Made by a program: the position numbers and the translations under genes. 64,000 bases of DNA from Pseudomonas sp. ML96 (GTDB taxonomy: Bacteria; Pseudomonadota; Gammaproteobacteria; Pseudomonadales; Pseudomonadaceae). Numbering within the stretch: the first letter of the stretch is position 1; each line of letters opens with the position of its first letter. Location: the NCBI RefSeq assembly GCF_000761545.1, contig NZ_JPMY01000012.1:154661-218660 (forward strand). The letters are read 5' to 3'. Shown here in pieces: positions 32,346 to 40,211 of the stretch. The notes below the pieces were generated by a model, which was not told the origin of the DNA, ran no database searches, and saw only the letters and a program-made list of their open reading frames with translations.

Positions 32346-34396
32346 TCCAGTGCTCCGCTGACGCCTGCCTTGGCCTGGTCCAGCACTTCGTCGGTGATTT
32401 TTTCCAATACCGGCTTGGCCGCTGGTTTGATCAGTGGGGGCAGTTTGTCCAGCAGGCGGTCACGACCCGGTTCAATGACGAACTGCCGGGCCAGGTCGAA
32501 CAGGTAACCCGCCACATTCGCCGGAGTGACGTTGAGAATCTGGGTCAGATCGATCTTGCCCGAGGCCATGAACTGCACGATCTGGCTGGGCTCACGCAGG
32601 CGAGCATCCCAGAACGGGCTGTACTGGTTGGGCGACTCCTCGCGCCCGGGCGGCGGGGCGAAGTAGGTCTCAGCCGAGGAAATGGTCATCATCCGCTCGC
32701 CATCGCCCCATAGGAACACCAGGGGGTTGTCATCCACACCCTCGGTCTGCAGCGCGAAACGCCCCTTGCGATTGAGCACATTGGAGCTGTCCGCGACCGG
32801 CCTAAGGTTCAGGCTGTCCGGGTTGTCACTGGTGCGAATGGCCGTCAACGGTTTGGAGACGGCGACGGTGAACTCCTTGCTGCGCCCGGTCTCGGCATGG
32901 TCGTCGCCGAGCACGAAGAACGATGGTGAGCCGCTGTAGCCGGTATTGACGTCCTCGGCCAGGTTGGTGCCGTAGATCATCAACGGGAAGATGCCCCAGC
33001 CGTAGGTCACCGCATGCACAGGGTGCAATGCCTCGCCATAGGGGCGGAACTTGCTCGAAAGTATCCCCTGAGCCGGTGAACCCCACTGCGGGCCGAACAG
33101 ATACTGGTCACCAACGTTGGTGACCAGTTGCTGAGTCGCCCCACCCAACGGCAGGCCGAGCCCGAAATTGATGCCATCGTCGAAGATGGTGATGCAACCC
33201 AGTCCCGGCAGGCACAGCTCAATTGCCAGATTCACATCAAGCTTGAAGCCCATCGAGCTGAAGTCCAACGAACTCCAGCCAAACACCGGAATGGCCTTGC
33301 CAGCGGACGAGGTGCTCAACGGGTTGTATACGTAGGCAGTACCACCGTTGTTGAAGACCCCAACCTCGAAACCGAAGCTGAATTTGATGTTGATGAAGCC
33401 CAGCGGAAGGCTGATCTCCGGCGTGGAGAAGCCAACCGCCGCATCGAAGGTACGGTCCGACAGCCAGGCATTGCGCTGCTCGTTGATGGTCGCAGCGAAA
33501 TAGCGCGAGGCTTCACCGGTGGTGGTCATGTCCTTGGATTTGCTGGTGCCCGTCTTGTTGTGCATCTCCGGGGCCAGGTTGACCAGCATCGAACCAGGCG
33601 TGACACCACCCAAGAAATCGGCCAGCAGATCGTCGTCACTCGGCGCCGGATCGGTCGTAGAGCCGCCACTGGTGCCACCGGCTGCTCCACCGCCAGCCGC
33701 GCCCCCTGCCCCACTATTAGCTCCTCTGACCTGCTCCAGCAGCGCATCGATGGGCAGGTAGTCGGCGAAATAGGTAAGGATGAAGTTCTGCACAAGCAGC
33801 ATGGTGGATAGCGGCGCCACCTCCAGCTTGTCGCCGGGCTTGTTCAACTGGTGTTGCTTGACGATCTCGCCGGGAATGCGCGCCTGCGCCTCGAAAGTGG
33901 CGATGGCAAAGGCCTTCTGGAAGAAGCCCATGATCATGTTGAAGCTCGACACCACATCCGGGTAGATCTTCATCACCGGTGTGGCGGCGGCTCGTACACC
34001 GTAGCCCAGTATCTGGTAAGGCAAAGTGACGGCATTGAGCACGTCGGCAATCGACGGCTTGGGCGGGATCAGCAGTATCGGCACCTGGTAGGCCGGAAAG
34101 CTGTTGACCCAGCGCGGAATGTTGGCGTAGCGCTTGGACCACGACATCAGCGCCACAACCTGGCCGATCGACAGCTCGTTGGCGACGATGGCGCGGTTGG
34201 TATAGGCGATCAGGTTCTGGTGGCGGGCAAATAACTTGGCCTGGGAATAGGCGGCGGCATCGGCGGCGTTCTCCACCTGCACGCGGTCACGGGTCAGGAT
34301 GCCCTGATTGAACAGCAGAATCAGAGCTATCACGGCAATACCCATGAAGAGCAGCCCAAACACCATGGACTGCCCGCGCTGCCGCGCTCGACGCAC
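32342..34396 (-). CDS. TadG-like pilus assembly protein
   Basis: Protein of 684 residues beginning at a GTG with an upstream GGGAGG. The N-terminus MRRARQRGQSMVFGLLFMGI is prepilin-like (Gly8/Gln9) with a membrane helix at about 12-32, then RVQVENAADAAAYSQAKL, the signature of the Tad/TadG family. The rest is a large periplasmic domain split near residue 225-250 by a Gly/Ala/Ser/Thr-rich linker. In Tad systems TadG-type proteins are minor, assembly-related components. Second gene of the operon, 27 bp after flp. Confidence 0.8.
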   Translation of the reverse strand: MRRARQRGQSMVFGLLFMGIAVIALILLFNQGILTRDRVQVENAADAAAYSQAKLFARHQNLIAYTNRAIVANELSIGQVVALMSWSKRYANIPRWVNSFPAYQVPILLIPPKPSIADVLNAVTLPYQILGYGVRAAATPVMKIYPDVVSSFNMIMGFFQKAFAIATFEAQARIPGEIVKQHQLNKPGDKLEVAPLSTMLLVQNFILTYFADYLPIDALLEQVRGANSGAGGAAGGGAAGGTSGGSTTDPAPSDDDLLADFLGGVTPGSMLVNLAPEMHNKTGTSKSKDMTTTGEASRYFAATINEQRNAWLSDRTFDAAVGFSTPEISLPLGFINIKFSFGFEVGVFNNGGTAYVYNPLSTSSAGKAIPVFGWSSLDFSSMGFKLDVNLAIELCLPGLGCITIFDDGINFGLGLPLGGATQQLVTNVGDQYLFGPQWGSPAQGILSSKFRPYGEALHPVHAVTYGWGIFPLMIYGTNLAEDVNTGYSGSPSFFVLGDDHAETGRSKEFTVAVSKPLTAIRTSDNPDSLNLRPVADSSNVLNRKGRFALQTEGVDDNPLVFLWGDGERMMTISSAETYFAPPPGREESPNQYSPFWDARLREPSQIVQFMASGKIDLTQILNVTPANVAGYLFDLARQFVIEPGRDRLLDKLPPLIKPAAKPVLEKITDEVLDQAKAGVSGALE

Positions 34397-34423
34397 CTTC
34401 GCCGCCTCCCTCTCGGGTCAGGC

Positions 34424-34681
34424 TTACTTACGCTCTTCCTGCTTGAAGTTGCTCAGGTTGGACTTGTTCGCTGCAGCGGCTTTCGCATCATTACCTGTGG
34501 TCGCAGCAGCCGTGCTGGCTTCGCCACCACCCAGTTCAGCAGCCATATCACCGACCTGCTCACGCACGGTGCTACCGAACAGGTTGTAAACCACGATGGC
34601 CGAAATGGCGATCAGCGCCACGATGATGATGTACTCGGTCATGCCTTGGCCGAGCTGACGAACGCGAGATTTGATGGACAT
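34424..34681 (-). CDS. flp: Flp-type major prepilin
   Basis: Protein of 85 residues, the likely major pilin. MSIKSRVRQLGQGMTEYIII contains the exact G/XXXXEY site (cleavage between Gly11 and Gln12), then a hydrophobic helix and the YNLFGSTVREQV segment common to Flp pilins. The C-terminus is Ala/Gly/Lys-rich and longer than in the 60-70-residue Flp pilins. The ATG at 34681 has AGGAG 8 bp upstream; the longer frame is not a leader peptide. First gene of the Tad operon; the promoter must lie within the 389 bp upstream. Confidence 0.9.
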   Translation of the reverse strand: MSIKSRVRQLGQGMTEYIIIVALIAISAIVVYNLFGSTVREQVGDMAAELGGGEASTAAATTGNDAKAAAANKSNLSNFKQEERK

Positions 34682-35070
34682 GCGGGTACTCCTGGGAAGC
34701 GCTGCGTTGTTATTGGCTGAAAACGACTGCCGAGAGGATTGCGCGAGCACCACCCACCCCAAGTACAAAAAAGTTCCGTACCACTCGTCGTTTTTTGAAC
34801 GATATCCCAGTTATGAAAATGGATTCCCCGTTTGTTCGGATAGGTTCTGACCTGAAAATTGCTGCCTGGTCTGGCACTTAGCCGGTTCCAGACGCTTCGT
34901 CAGTGTTTTGACTAATCCTCTGCCGCTCGACCAGAACGGCTGCGTGCGTCAAAAAAATTCTGTTATGGTCCGCGCTTTGCAGGAGGGCCGGCGGTCATTT
35001 GCCGGGCAATGTTCGACCCACATAAAGACAAGAATGGCCGGTGCGCCCGGCCGCAAGAGGCGACACATCG
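34682..35070. promoter_or_regulatory. Divergent control region between the Tad operon and its putative regulator operon
   Basis: No gene in these 389 bp. It is less GC-rich than its surroundings, with A/T runs at 34768-34773 and 34790-34795. A GAACTT on the minus strand near 34777 lacks a matching AlgU -10. This is where a regulator of flp transcription would be expected to bind; no clear operator is recognised by eye. Confidence 0.45.
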
Positions 35071-35589
35071 ATGTTTGCAAAAGCTATGGAGGACGGCACG
35101 CCGCGGCGTCTGCTGACAGTGCTGCTCTGCGCCTGGCTGAGCCTGATGGGCTCCAGTGCCATGGCGGAAGAACTCTTCTCCCCGATGCTGACACTGCGCA
35201 TGGGCAACAAGGTGATCGAGTTGGAGCGTGAGCAGGTACTCGCACTCTCCCAGGCACGCTTGACCACCAGCACCACGCTCTCGCCCACCCCTACAGTCTG
35301 GGAAGGGCCCCTGATGCGCGATGTACTGGCCCTGCTGGGTGTGCCCGCAGACAAGGTGGTGCCGATTCGCCTGCTTTCATGGGACGACTACCGCGCAGAT
35401 CTGACCAGCGAGGATTTTTCACGCTGGGACGTTTTGCTGGCCCATAGCGCCGACGGCAAGGAGCTGTCGGTAGAGACACTTGGGCCACTGCGGGTCATCT
35501 ACCCGCGCGATCAGTTCGAAGAACTGCAAGACCAACGCCTCGATCACCGCTGGGTATGGATGCTGCGCGAAATAGTGGTCGAGCCATGA
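35071..35589 (+). CDS. Periplasmic molybdopterin-oxidoreductase-like protein of a sensory operon
   Basis: Protein of 172 residues with a signal peptide (RRLLTVLLCAWLSLMGSSAMA, cleavage before EEL) and a fold reminiscent of the sulfite-oxidase molybdopterin domain (TPTVWEGPLMRDVLALLGVP, LLSWDDYRADLTSEDF, LGPLRVIYPRDQF). The catalytic Cys is absent, so it is probably a ligand-binding relic rather than an enzyme. The start at 35071 has GAGG upstream. Its stop overlaps the response-regulator start (ATGA), suggesting it feeds the kinase downstream. Confidence 0.75.
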   Translation: MFAKAMEDGTPRRLLTVLLCAWLSLMGSSAMAEELFSPMLTLRMGNKVIELEREQVLALSQARLTTSTTLSPTPTVWEGPLMRDVLALLGVPADKVVPIRLLSWDDYRADLTSEDFSRWDVLLAHSADGKELSVETLGPLRVIYPRDQFEELQDQRLDHRWVWMLREIVVEP

Positions 35590-36614
35590 ACGCCTCCTCC
35601 AACCAGGTGCGCGTACTGTGCATCGAAGATGAGCAGACCCTGCTGACCGACCTGCAAGAGGAGCTCTGTGCTGCGGGTTACGAGGTTTGGGCGGCATCTT
35701 CGGTCGAACAAGCGCTGGCGCACCTGCAGGAGTTCACTCCCGACCTGGTGCTGTGCGACGTGATGCTGGGCAACGACGACCAGCCCGACGGCTACTTCAT
35801 GCACCAGTACATTCGCCAAAAACGCCCCGATCTCGCCGCCAAACCCTTCATCTTTCTGACCGCACTGGGGCAACGCGCCGACCTGCTGCAGGCCAAACGC
35901 CAGGGTGTCGACGACTATCTGGTCAAGCCGGTCGACTACGACCTCCTGCTGGCGACCATCAGCGCGCGCCTGGACCAGGTGGGACGGGTACGCAACTTGG
36001 GCCAGGAGAGCTTGATCGATCGAATGCGTGACGTGCTGGCCCAGTTGCCGGGCGCCGTGCTGCTGTGTGACGAGTCGCTGATGCTGCTATATGCCAACCA
36101 CAAGGCGCAGACGCTGATGCAGGAAAATGGCCTCTGGCAAGTCAACGCCGGCGGCCGCCTGCTCTGGCCCGAGGCCTCACCGGCAGCGGTGCAACGCCTG
36201 CAGCAGAACATCTGCAAGCTGACTGTGGCTCCGGCGGGCACACGGCTCGTCCAGACCCTGGAAATGCGCCATGTAGGCGACAACGTGCTGGTCAGCATGC
36301 TGCGTCTGGATTCCAGCGACCAACCGCTGTTCGCCCTGTTCATCTGCAGTGCACAGAGCCGCCCGGTGCCCGAGTTCGAGACACTGCGCATGCTATTCGG
36401 CCTGACCCGTACGGAAGCACGCGTGGCGCAGCTACTGGCCCAAGGCCGCCGCTCGGATGAAGTGGCAGGCGATCTCGGCGTCACCAACACCACGGTGGCG
36501 TTCCACCTGCGCAACCTGTTCCAGAAGACCGGCGCAACACGACAGAGCGACCTGGTAGCGCTGATTCTCGCCGCCGGCTGGGCCCTGCCAGACCTCGCGG
36601 ACAGCAAGCGGTGA
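35586..36614 (+). CDS. Response regulator with LuxR-type HTH
   Basis: Protein of 342 residues. Receiver domain (about 8-125) with acidic pocket CIEDE, phospho-acceptor Asp58 in LVLCDVMLG, Thr in FIFLTALGQ and Lys in YLVKPVDYD. A middle PAS-like region (about 150-255, GAVLLCDESLMLLYANHKAQ) precedes a LuxR-type helix-turn-helix (about 275-335, LTRTEARVAQLLAQGR, VTNTTVAFHLRNLFQKTG). The start is the ATG at 35586 overlapping the previous stop. Divergent from flp, it is the likely transcriptional regulator of the pilus operon, analogous in position to PprB in P. aeruginosa; that link is inference. Confidence 0.85.
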   Translation: MNASSNQVRVLCIEDEQTLLTDLQEELCAAGYEVWAASSVEQALAHLQEFTPDLVLCDVMLGNDDQPDGYFMHQYIRQKRPDLAAKPFIFLTALGQRADLLQAKRQGVDDYLVKPVDYDLLLATISARLDQVGRVRNLGQESLIDRMRDVLAQLPGAVLLCDESLMLLYANHKAQTLMQENGLWQVNAGGRLLWPEASPAAVQRLQQNICKLTVAPAGTRLVQTLEMRHVGDNVLVSMLRLDSSDQPLFALFICSAQSRPVPEFETLRMLFGLTRTEARVAQLLAQGRRSDEVAGDLGVTNTTVAFHLRNLFQKTGATRQSDLVALILAAGWALPDLADSKR

Positions 36615-37963
36615 CCGGTTCGCACTGGCTCAAGGGGCTGGCCTTCGGTTCGGTGCTGCTATTCATTGGGCTGACCGGCTATACGCTCAGAGCGATGCTC
36701 GACTTGCAACACGACCTGAGCGAAGACCTCGGCGAGAACATGGTCTGGGCTGCATCCCAGGCTGCCTATCAGAGCAGTCTGCTGCAGCAGGCACATATCG
36801 CTCCAGGCGCCGTTGCCGGCCATCGCGGCAACCCGGTACTGCAGCGTGCATTGCTGCGTGGACGTCTCGAGGTCCTCCTGGCTCCGAGCCAAACCGTGTT
36901 CATGAAAGAAGCAGGGGTACTCGAGCAGCTTCTGCAGGTGAAGGCCATGGTTTACTCGAACAAGCCTGACTTCGCGCTGGTGCAAACCATGCTGCATGAC
37001 CTTGGCCGGCAGATCATGCAGACCGAGCGAGAACAGAGTGGCGAACGACGCGACGCTTACAAGCGACTGCTACGCCAGCTGATCTTCTTCATCTACTGCG
37101 TCATGGCCTCGGGCGGCGTGCTCTGCTGGCAGCTGCTCCGCAGCCTGAAGCACACGCGTGAAGCGCTGGAAGAAGGCGCCCGCCAGAATGCCCAGGCGCG
37201 CGAACTGCTCGATGCGCTGGAGACCGAACGAGCTACACGCCTGCGCTATCGCGACTTCGTCTCGGTGATGTCGCACCAGTTACGTACACCGCTTGCGGTG
37301 ATCGACTCCAGCGCTCAGCGCCTGTTACGCCAGGACAACAGCGTCGAACTGGAGCAGAGCGTCGCCGCACGCTCACAGCGTATCCGCCGCTCGGTGCGAC
37401 AGCTCAATCAGCTGATCGCCCGGGTACTCCAGGGACTGCGCCTGGGCGAGCAGAGCGCTAGCAAGGGCATCGAGCTTGAAATCGTGCGCTGCGACTGGCT
37501 GGAAGTGGTCGGCCTCTCGCTGGACAGCTTCGGCGACCTGCTCGCCGAACGTCGAGTCAACCTGCATGTGGCGCCAGGCACGCCCCAGCCACTGTGGATC
37601 GAATGCGATCGGATGTGGTGCGCAGAGATTCTCTCCAACCTGATCTCCAACGCCGACAAGTACAGCCCTCCCGACTCGGATATCGATATCCGCATCGACA
37701 GCGCAGACGGCATGCTTCGCTGCCAGGTGCTCAATGGCGGCGCCGGCATCTCCGAGCAGGACATGGAGCGCTTGTTCGAGCGCTTCTTCCGCGGCAGCAA
37801 CGGCCATCGCAGTGCCGGTGTAGGGCTTGGCTTGTCCATTGCCCAGACGCTCACGCACTGGCACCACGGGAGCCTGACCGCAAGCAACCGCAGCGAAGGT
37901 GGCGCCTGCTTCACCCTGCAACTACCTCTGCACTGGCAAAGCTCGCCGACCAAGGCCATCTGA
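36611..37963 (+). CDS. Sensor histidine kinase partner of the LuxR-type regulator
   Basis: Membrane kinase of 450 residues starting at GTG (overlap GTGA with the regulator stop). Membrane helices at about 8-28 and 155-177 bound a mostly helical periplasmic sensor. Cytoplasmic part: coiled coil 180-215, H box SVMSHQLRTPLAVIDS with His222, N box NLISNADKYSPP near 340, G1 box LNGGAGIS near 374-381, and GVGLGLSIAQ. The first Asp of the usual DxGxG is Asn375, which may weaken ATP binding or the kinase/phosphatase balance. Confidence 0.85.
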   Translation: MTGSHWLKGLAFGSVLLFIGLTGYTLRAMLDLQHDLSEDLGENMVWAASQAAYQSSLLQQAHIAPGAVAGHRGNPVLQRALLRGRLEVLLAPSQTVFMKEAGVLEQLLQVKAMVYSNKPDFALVQTMLHDLGRQIMQTEREQSGERRDAYKRLLRQLIFFIYCVMASGGVLCWQLLRSLKHTREALEEGARQNAQARELLDALETERATRLRYRDFVSVMSHQLRTPLAVIDSSAQRLLRQDNSVELEQSVAARSQRIRRSVRQLNQLIARVLQGLRLGEQSASKGIELEIVRCDWLEVVGLSLDSFGDLLAERRVNLHVAPGTPQPLWIECDRMWCAEILSNLISNADKYSPPDSDIDIRIDSADGMLRCQVLNGGAGISEQDMERLFERFFRGSNGHRSAGVGLGLSIAQTLTHWHHGSLTASNRSEGGACFTLQLPLHWQSSPTKAI

Positions 37964-37986
37964 AGCTCCCGCTTTAATCTCGCTCA

Positions 37987-38013
37987 TAAAAAAGGGCAGC
38001 CCGAAGGCTGCCC
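37987..38013 (-). terminator. Terminator of the actP operon
   Basis: Stem GGGCAGCC/GGCTGCCC (37994-38001 with 38006-38013), CGAA loop, seven A on the left which read as T downstream of the stem on the minus strand. Weak in the plus direction (no T-tract). Confidence 0.85.
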
Positions 38014-38033
38014 AGTTCACACGGAGCAATGTA

Positions 38034-39692
38034 TCAGTGAGCCGCTGCACCACTGGCGCCGAGGCCGGTTTGCGAGCGGACGAACTGCGGGTAGAAGCGG
38101 GCACGCTCTTCGCTGGCGGCATGGGACTTGTCGGTGATCGAGAAGAACCAGATACCGATGAAGGCCACCGCGATGGAGAACAGCGCCGGGTACTCGTAGG
38201 GGTAGATCGGAGTGGCGTTGCCGAGGATCTGTACCCAGATGGTCGGGCCGAGGATCATCAGCACCACGGCGGTGATCAGACCCAGCCAGCCGCCGATCAT
38301 GGCGCCACGAGTGGTCAGCTTCTTCCAGTACATGGAGAGGATCAGTACCGGGAAGTTGCAGCTGGCGGCGATGGAGAAGGCCAGGCCGACCATGAAGGCG
38401 ATGTTCTGCTTCTCGAACAGGATGCCCAGGCCGATGGCCAGCACACCGAGGACCACGGTGGTGATCTTCGACACGCGCAGCTCATCCTTCTCGTTGGCCT
38501 TGCCCTTCTTGATCACGCTGGCGTACAGGTCGTGGGACACCGCCGAGGCGCCGGACAGGGTCAGGCCGGCAACCACGGCGAGGATGGTGGCGAAGGCCAC
38601 GGCCGAGATGAAGCCGAGGAACAGACTGCCGCCCACGGCATCGGCCAGGTGCACCGCCGCCATGTTGTTGCCGCCGATCAGGATGCCGGAGGCGTCCTTG
38701 AAGTCAGGGTTGGTGCCGACCAGCAGGATCGCGCCGAAGCCGATGATGAAGGTCAGGATGTAGAAGTAACCGATGAAGCCAGTGGCGTAGAACACCGATT
38801 TGCGGGCTTCCTTGGCGTCGGAGACGGTGAAGAAGCGCATCAGGATGTGCGGCAAGCCAGCGGTACCGAACATCAGTGCCAGACCCAGGGAGATCGCCGA
38901 GATCGGGTCTTTCACCAGGCCGCCGGGGCTCATGATTGCCTCGCCTTTCGGGTGGGCTTTCACCGCTTCAGTGAACAGGGTGCCGAAGTCGAAGCCGACG
39001 TGTTTCATTACCATCAGCGCCATGAACGAGGCACCGGACAGCAGCAGCACGGCCTTGATGATCTGTACCCAGGTGGTAGCCAGCATGCCGCCGAACAGCA
39101 CGTAGCAGACCATCAGGATACCGACCAGGACCACGGCGACGTGGTAGTCGAGGCCGAACAGCAGCTCGATCAGCTTGCCGGCGCCGACCATCTGCGCGAT
39201 CAGGTAGAAGGCCACCACCACCAGCGAACCGCAGGCGGACAGGGTACGGATTTCCTTCTGCTTGAGGCGGAACGAGGCGACGTCGGCGAAGGTGTACTTG
39301 CCGAGGTTGCGCAGGCGTTCAGCGATCAGGAAGAGGATGATCGGCCAGCCGACCAGGAAGCCGATCGAGTAGATCAGGCCGTCGTAGCCGGAGGCGAATA
39401 CCAGGGCGGAAATACCCAGGAACGAGGCTGCCGACATGTAGTCACCGGCAATCGCCAGGCCGTTCTGGAAACCGGTGATGCCGCCGCCGGCGGTATAGAA
39501 GTCGGCGGTGGACTTGCTGCGCTTGGAGGCCCAGTAGGTGATGCACAGCGTGGCGCCAACGAACACCACGAACATGACGATGGCGGCGACGTTCAGCGGC
39601 TGGCGCTGCACCTCACCCTCGATGGCACCGGCAGCCCACAACGCCGGTGCGGCGGCCAGCAGGCCGATGGCAGTGAGAAGACGCGCGATCAT
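38034..39692 (-). CDS. actP: Cation/acetate symporter ActP
   Basis: Sodium:solute symporter of 552 residues with about 13-14 helices and an N-terminal signal-like segment ([18 protein letters not shown]). Family blocks: [57 protein letters not shown]. Imports acetate and glycolate in E. coli. Overlaps the DUF485 gene by 4 bp, as in yjcH-actP of E. coli, although acs is not adjacent here. Confidence 0.93.
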   Translation of the reverse strand: MIARLLTAIGLLAAAPALWAAGAIEGEVQRQPLNVAAIVMFVVFVGATLCITYWASKRSKSTADFYTAGGGITGFQNGLAIAGDYMSAASFLGISALVFASGYDGLIYSIGFLVGWPIILFLIAERLRNLGKYTFADVASFRLKQKEIRTLSACGSLVVVAFYLIAQMVGAGKLIELLFGLDYHVAVVLVGILMVCYVLFGGMLATTWVQIIKAVLLLSGASFMALMVMKHVGFDFGTLFTEAVKAHPKGEAIMSPGGLVKDPISAISLGLALMFGTAGLPHILMRFFTVSDAKEARKSVFYATGFIGYFYILTFIIGFGAILLVGTNPDFKDASGILIGGNNMAAVHLADAVGGSLFLGFISAVAFATILAVVAGLTLSGASAVSHDLYASVIKKGKANEKDELRVSKITTVVLGVLAIGLGILFEKQNIAFMVGLAFSIAASCNFPVLILSMYWKKLTTRGAMIGGWLGLITAVVLMILGPTIWVQILGNATPIYPYEYPALFSIAVAFIGIWFFSITDKSHAASEERARFYPQFVRSQTGLGASGAAAH

Positions 39693-40000
39693 TTCTGCAC
39701 CTCGTCCAGGATTTCCTGGTTCAGACGGTCGAACTCGCCGTTGGCACGCTTGACGTAGATGCCGGTCAGCACGAAGGCGGAGAGGATCAGGCCGACGCCC
39801 AGCGGAATGCCCAGGGTCATCGGCGACTCGTCGCTGATGCGGGTACCGAGCAGTTGCGGGTCGAAGGCGATCAGCAGGATGAAGGCCACATACAGGCCGA
39901 GCATGATGGCGGATAGGATCCAGGCGAAGCGGTCGCGCTTGGCGACCAACTCCTTGAAGCGCGGACTCTGTTCAATCCGCTTGTAGACGCTGTCGTTCAT
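39689..40000 (-). CDS. DUF485 membrane protein (YjcH-like)
   Basis: Protein of 103 residues with two membrane helices (about 28-48 and 65-85), the canonical companion of Act[21 protein letters not shown] at the start and [20 protein letters not shown] in the second helix are typical. I chose the ATG at 40000 (MNDSVYKR) with AGGA upstream rather than an in-frame start 21 bp earlier. Role in symporter function is not established. Confidence 0.88.
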   Translation of the reverse strand: MNDSVYKRIEQSPRFKELVAKRDRFAWILSAIMLGLYVAFILLIAFDPQLLGTRISDESPMTLGIPLGVGLILSAFVLTGIYVKRANGEFDRLNQEILDEVQK

Positions 40001-40211
40001 TGTTGTTGTCCTCCACAGCACGATTTACGGGTGGAGCCACTCTGCGAGCGACCGCGTAGGCGAGACAGACGACCTTAGTCGTAGCCAAAGCCCCTTCTCG
40101 ACCAAAGTCTTAGAGGCCAAGCATCACGCAATTGGAATTTGGTACGGCCGTCTATACTCAGAATTTCCTGAGCCTGTAGTCCCCTGCACTCTGCCCCCGA
40201 GGTCACCTGCT
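40001..40211. promoter_or_regulatory. Divergent promoter region actP / MHYT-GGDEF-EAL gene
   Basis: Holds a good -10 TATACT at 40153-40158 for the plus-strand gene, with TTGGAA at 40132-40137 as a possible -35 at a short 15-bp spacing. No recognisable promoter for the actP operon was found by eye. Confidence 0.4.

Noticed and set aside
34771..34777. GAACTT (minus strand) upstream of flp as an AlgU promoter
   Set aside because: No TCtgA-like -10 at 16-17 bp; GGTGG follows instead.
34872..34890. TGGCAC sequence that looked like an RpoN -24 element in the flp control region
   Set aside because: The required GC/TTGC -12 element is not at the right spacing.
37899..39758. Plus-strand open frame opposite actP (619 codons)
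   Set aside because: His/Gln/Glu-rich low-complexity translation opposite a clear symporter; it also runs through the actP terminator.
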